DNA from: Candidatus Omnitrophota bacterium
Lineage (GTDB): Bacteria; Omnitrophota; Gorgyraeia; Gygaellales; Profunditerraquicolaceae
Reading direction: 5' to 3'
Assembly (NCBI GenBank): GCA_029563245.1
Contig: JAKQSG010000065.1
Span: forward strand, 1-6,610
Length of the DNA: 6,610 nucleotides
In this document: positions 5,660-6,610 of the stretch, in pieces
Layout of the letters: the number at the start of each line of letters is the position of its first letter
Position numbering within the stretch: position 1 is the first letter of the stretch
Made by a program: the position numbers and the translations under genes
The notes under the pieces: generated by a model
What the model was told of the DNA's origin: nothing
Databases searched by the model: none
The model's input: the letters and a program-made list of their open reading frames with translations, nothing else

Positions 5660-5695
5660 GGGGACACCCGTAGCTTTAGCAAGTTGGGTGTCCCT
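5660..5695 (-). repeat. 36-bp hairpin repeat unit C2 (REP-like), reverse
   Basis: Read on the plus strand, the unit is arm GGGGACACCC (5660-5669), loop GTAGCTTTAGCAAGTT (5670-5685), and arm GGGTGTCCCT (5686-5695). It pairs tail-to-tail with C1 across a 14-nt AT-rich linker (5646-5659), longer than the 4-nt ATAT linker of the B pair. Its reverse complement equals B1 except for two loop bases. It begins 4 nt after the secretin stop codon in the gene direction. Confidence 0.93.
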
Positions 5696-5699
5696 ATGA

Positions 5700-6610
5700 T
5701 TATTTTATTCTTTTCCACCAGCTCTTCTTATTGTCATCACCTAAGTTAAGCGCCTCGGGGGCAAGATAACCAGCCCCCTGCTCAAGCTTGGCTATCTCTT
5801 CTTTGCTTAAATCACCCTCTTTAATAATCCTGGCAGTTATAAAAATTAAGAGATCAATCTTGGAGATATTATCAATATCGCGCCTGAAAAACCTTCCTAT
5901 CCATGGCAACTTGCTGATTAAAGGAATACCGATAGTCTCTTTAGTCTTTACGTCTTTTAGAAGCCCTCCGATAACAATAGTCTCATTATCTTGGATTAAA
6001 ACTTGAGTCTGGGCCTCACGCACATCAATGATCGGATAATTTGTAGTCGTAGTAATAGCCCCGTCACCGGTACCGGCTACATTCTTAGCCTCAACACTGG
6101 AACTTGAAGAAGTAACACTAGGATGCACAATCATATTTATATGCCCTTCCTCGCTGATCTGAGGGACGACATTAAGCCTGATACCGATCTCCTGGTAGTA
6201 ATCAAGGGTCTGGGTCTGAGTAGGGCCGGTAGTATCTGTACCCGCGCTTACAGTAGAAGTCAGGATAGGAGTATGATAACCCACTAGTATTGAGGCCTCC
6301 TGATTATCCAGGGTTAGAATGCGCGGAGCAGATAATATGTTAGTATTAGCATCCTCTTCCAAGGCATGCAAAACTGCCTGAAACTTTGTTCCGGTCATTT
6401 TGTTAAAAACAAACTGTCCGCCGGCAACATAAGGATAGGTACCCGGAAAGGCAGCTGTCCCTTCCAGAGGATTAAAGGCATTGGGGGTAAATTTGCTTGT
6501 TCCCGCTCCCCCGGTTAAGTTACGTCCGGCAATTGTACCTCCGCTTACAGGAACCGTTACAGGATTAAGGGTAGTTGCGCCATCCGTACCCAAACCCCAA
6601 TCAATCCCTA
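5700..6610 (-). CDS. Outer-membrane secretin, C-terminal part (GspD/PilQ family; cut by window edge)
   Basis: Secretins form the gated outer-membrane ring of type II secretion systems and type IV pili. The frame is open to the right edge with 302 codons visible, so the signal peptide and N-domains lie outside; the first TTG in frame (6591-6593) is not a start. The visible part opens GIDWGLGTDG, then a Gly/Thr/Ala-rich stretch. The secretin core begins near FQAVLHALEEDANTNILSAP (6383-6324) and continues through LTLDNQEASILVGYHTPI, YYQEIGIRLNVVPQISEEG, and a Ser/Thr-rich gate-like insertion. The family signature follows: YPIIDVREAQTQVLIQDNET (6038-5979), VIGGLLKDV, then IPLISKLPWIGRFFRR, the equivalent of the VPxLGxIPxLGxLF motif. 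After the last beta strand (DLLIFITARII) comes a short charged tail ending KKSWWKRIK. GspD and PilQ cannot be separated from this fragment alone. Its stop is followed 4 nt later by the C repeat pair, which separates it from the housekeeping cluster. Confidence 0.93.
   Translation of the reverse strand, partial: GIDWGLGTDGATTLNPVTVPVSGGTIAGRNLTGGAGTSKFTPNAFNPLEGTAAFPGTYPYVAGGQFVFNKMTGTKFQAVLHALEEDANTNILSAPRILTLDNQEASILVGYHTPILTSTVSAGTDTTGPTQTQTLDYYQEIGIRLNVVPQISEEGHINMIVHPSVTSSSSSVEAKNVAGTGDGAITTTTNYPIIDVREAQTQVLIQDNETIVIGGLLKDVKTKETIGIPLISKLPWIGRFFRRDIDNISKIDLLIFITARIIKEGDLSKEEIAKLEQGAGYLAPEALNLGDDNKKSWWKRIK

Noticed and set aside
5670..5685. GTAG next to a GCTTTAGC mini-stem in the C2 loop as the tetranucleotide guide of a Y1 transposase.
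   Set aside because: The second loop type has no equivalent GTAG at that position, so the match is likely chance in one of two loop classes.
1455..5695. A composite transposon with proB through the DUF2344 gene as cargo between terminal inverted repeats.
   Set aside because: The enclosed genes are conserved housekeeping genes in normal order with no transposase, and proA and nadD outside continue the same conserved order. The repeats more likely arrived separately in the gaps.
5700..6593. A complete 297-residue secretin starting at TTG 6591-6593.
   Set aside because: The frame stays open through GIDWGL to the window edge, and secretins need N-terminal domains and a signal peptide, so the gene is simply cut by the window.

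Overview
The window is a tightly packed bacterial chromosome segment with every recognisable gene on the minus strand, so it is transcribed from high to low coordinates. In that direction it holds: the C-terminal part of an outer-membrane secretin (gspD/pilQ type, cut by the right edge), a short DUF2344/TIGR03936-type protein, an RNase E/G (rng), ribosomal protein bL21 (rplU), the GTPase ObgE, glutamate 5-kinase (proB), gamma-glutamyl phosphate reductase (proA), and the first 43 codons of nicotinate-nucleotide adenylyltransferase (nadD, cut by the left edge). The order rng-rplU-obgE-proB-proA-nadD is a widespread bacterial housekeeping cluster. A secretin implies a diderm envelope. The cluster, the ObgE N-terminal wording (RDKYTRFDKADGGDGGRG) and moderate GC suggest an uncultured diderm such as Candidatus Omnitrophota; this lineage call is an inference from memory, not a computed placement.

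Layout by region. 5700-6610 is the secretin domain. 5606-5699 is a paired inverted repeat. 2574-5605 is a compact block: DUF2344 and rng overlap by 23 bp, rng and rplU are 18 bp apart, rplU and obgE are 1 bp apart, and obgE and proB overlap by 23 bp. 1435-1531 is a second paired inverted repeat between proB and proA. 132-180 is a single perfect hairpin of the same repeat family between proA and nadD. There is no gene-free stretch over 300 bp. I see no tRNA, rRNA, CRISPR array, intact mobile element or convincing Rho-independent terminator in the gene direction.

How the genes work together. ProB and ProA are the first two steps of proline synthesis from glutamate. NadD makes the dinucleotide of NAD. 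bL21 and ObgE serve 50S ribosome assembly, and RNase E/G processes rRNA and mRNA. The secretin belongs to a different system (type II secretion or type IV pili).

The most unusual content is the repeat family with core GGGACACCC. Five hairpin units occupy all three real intergenic gaps, each starting 1-7 nt after an upstream stop codon. Four are asymmetric 36-bp units arranged as two tail-to-tail pairs, which is a REPIN-like architecture. The two pairs are inverted copies of each other flanking a 4.1-kb gene block, and their outer ends are swapped in a way that points to recombination between them. Secondary points are the absence of rpmA between rplU and obgE, the half-length DUF2344 gene with no radical-SAM partner upstream, and the loss of visible ribosome-binding sites where repeats abut start codons.
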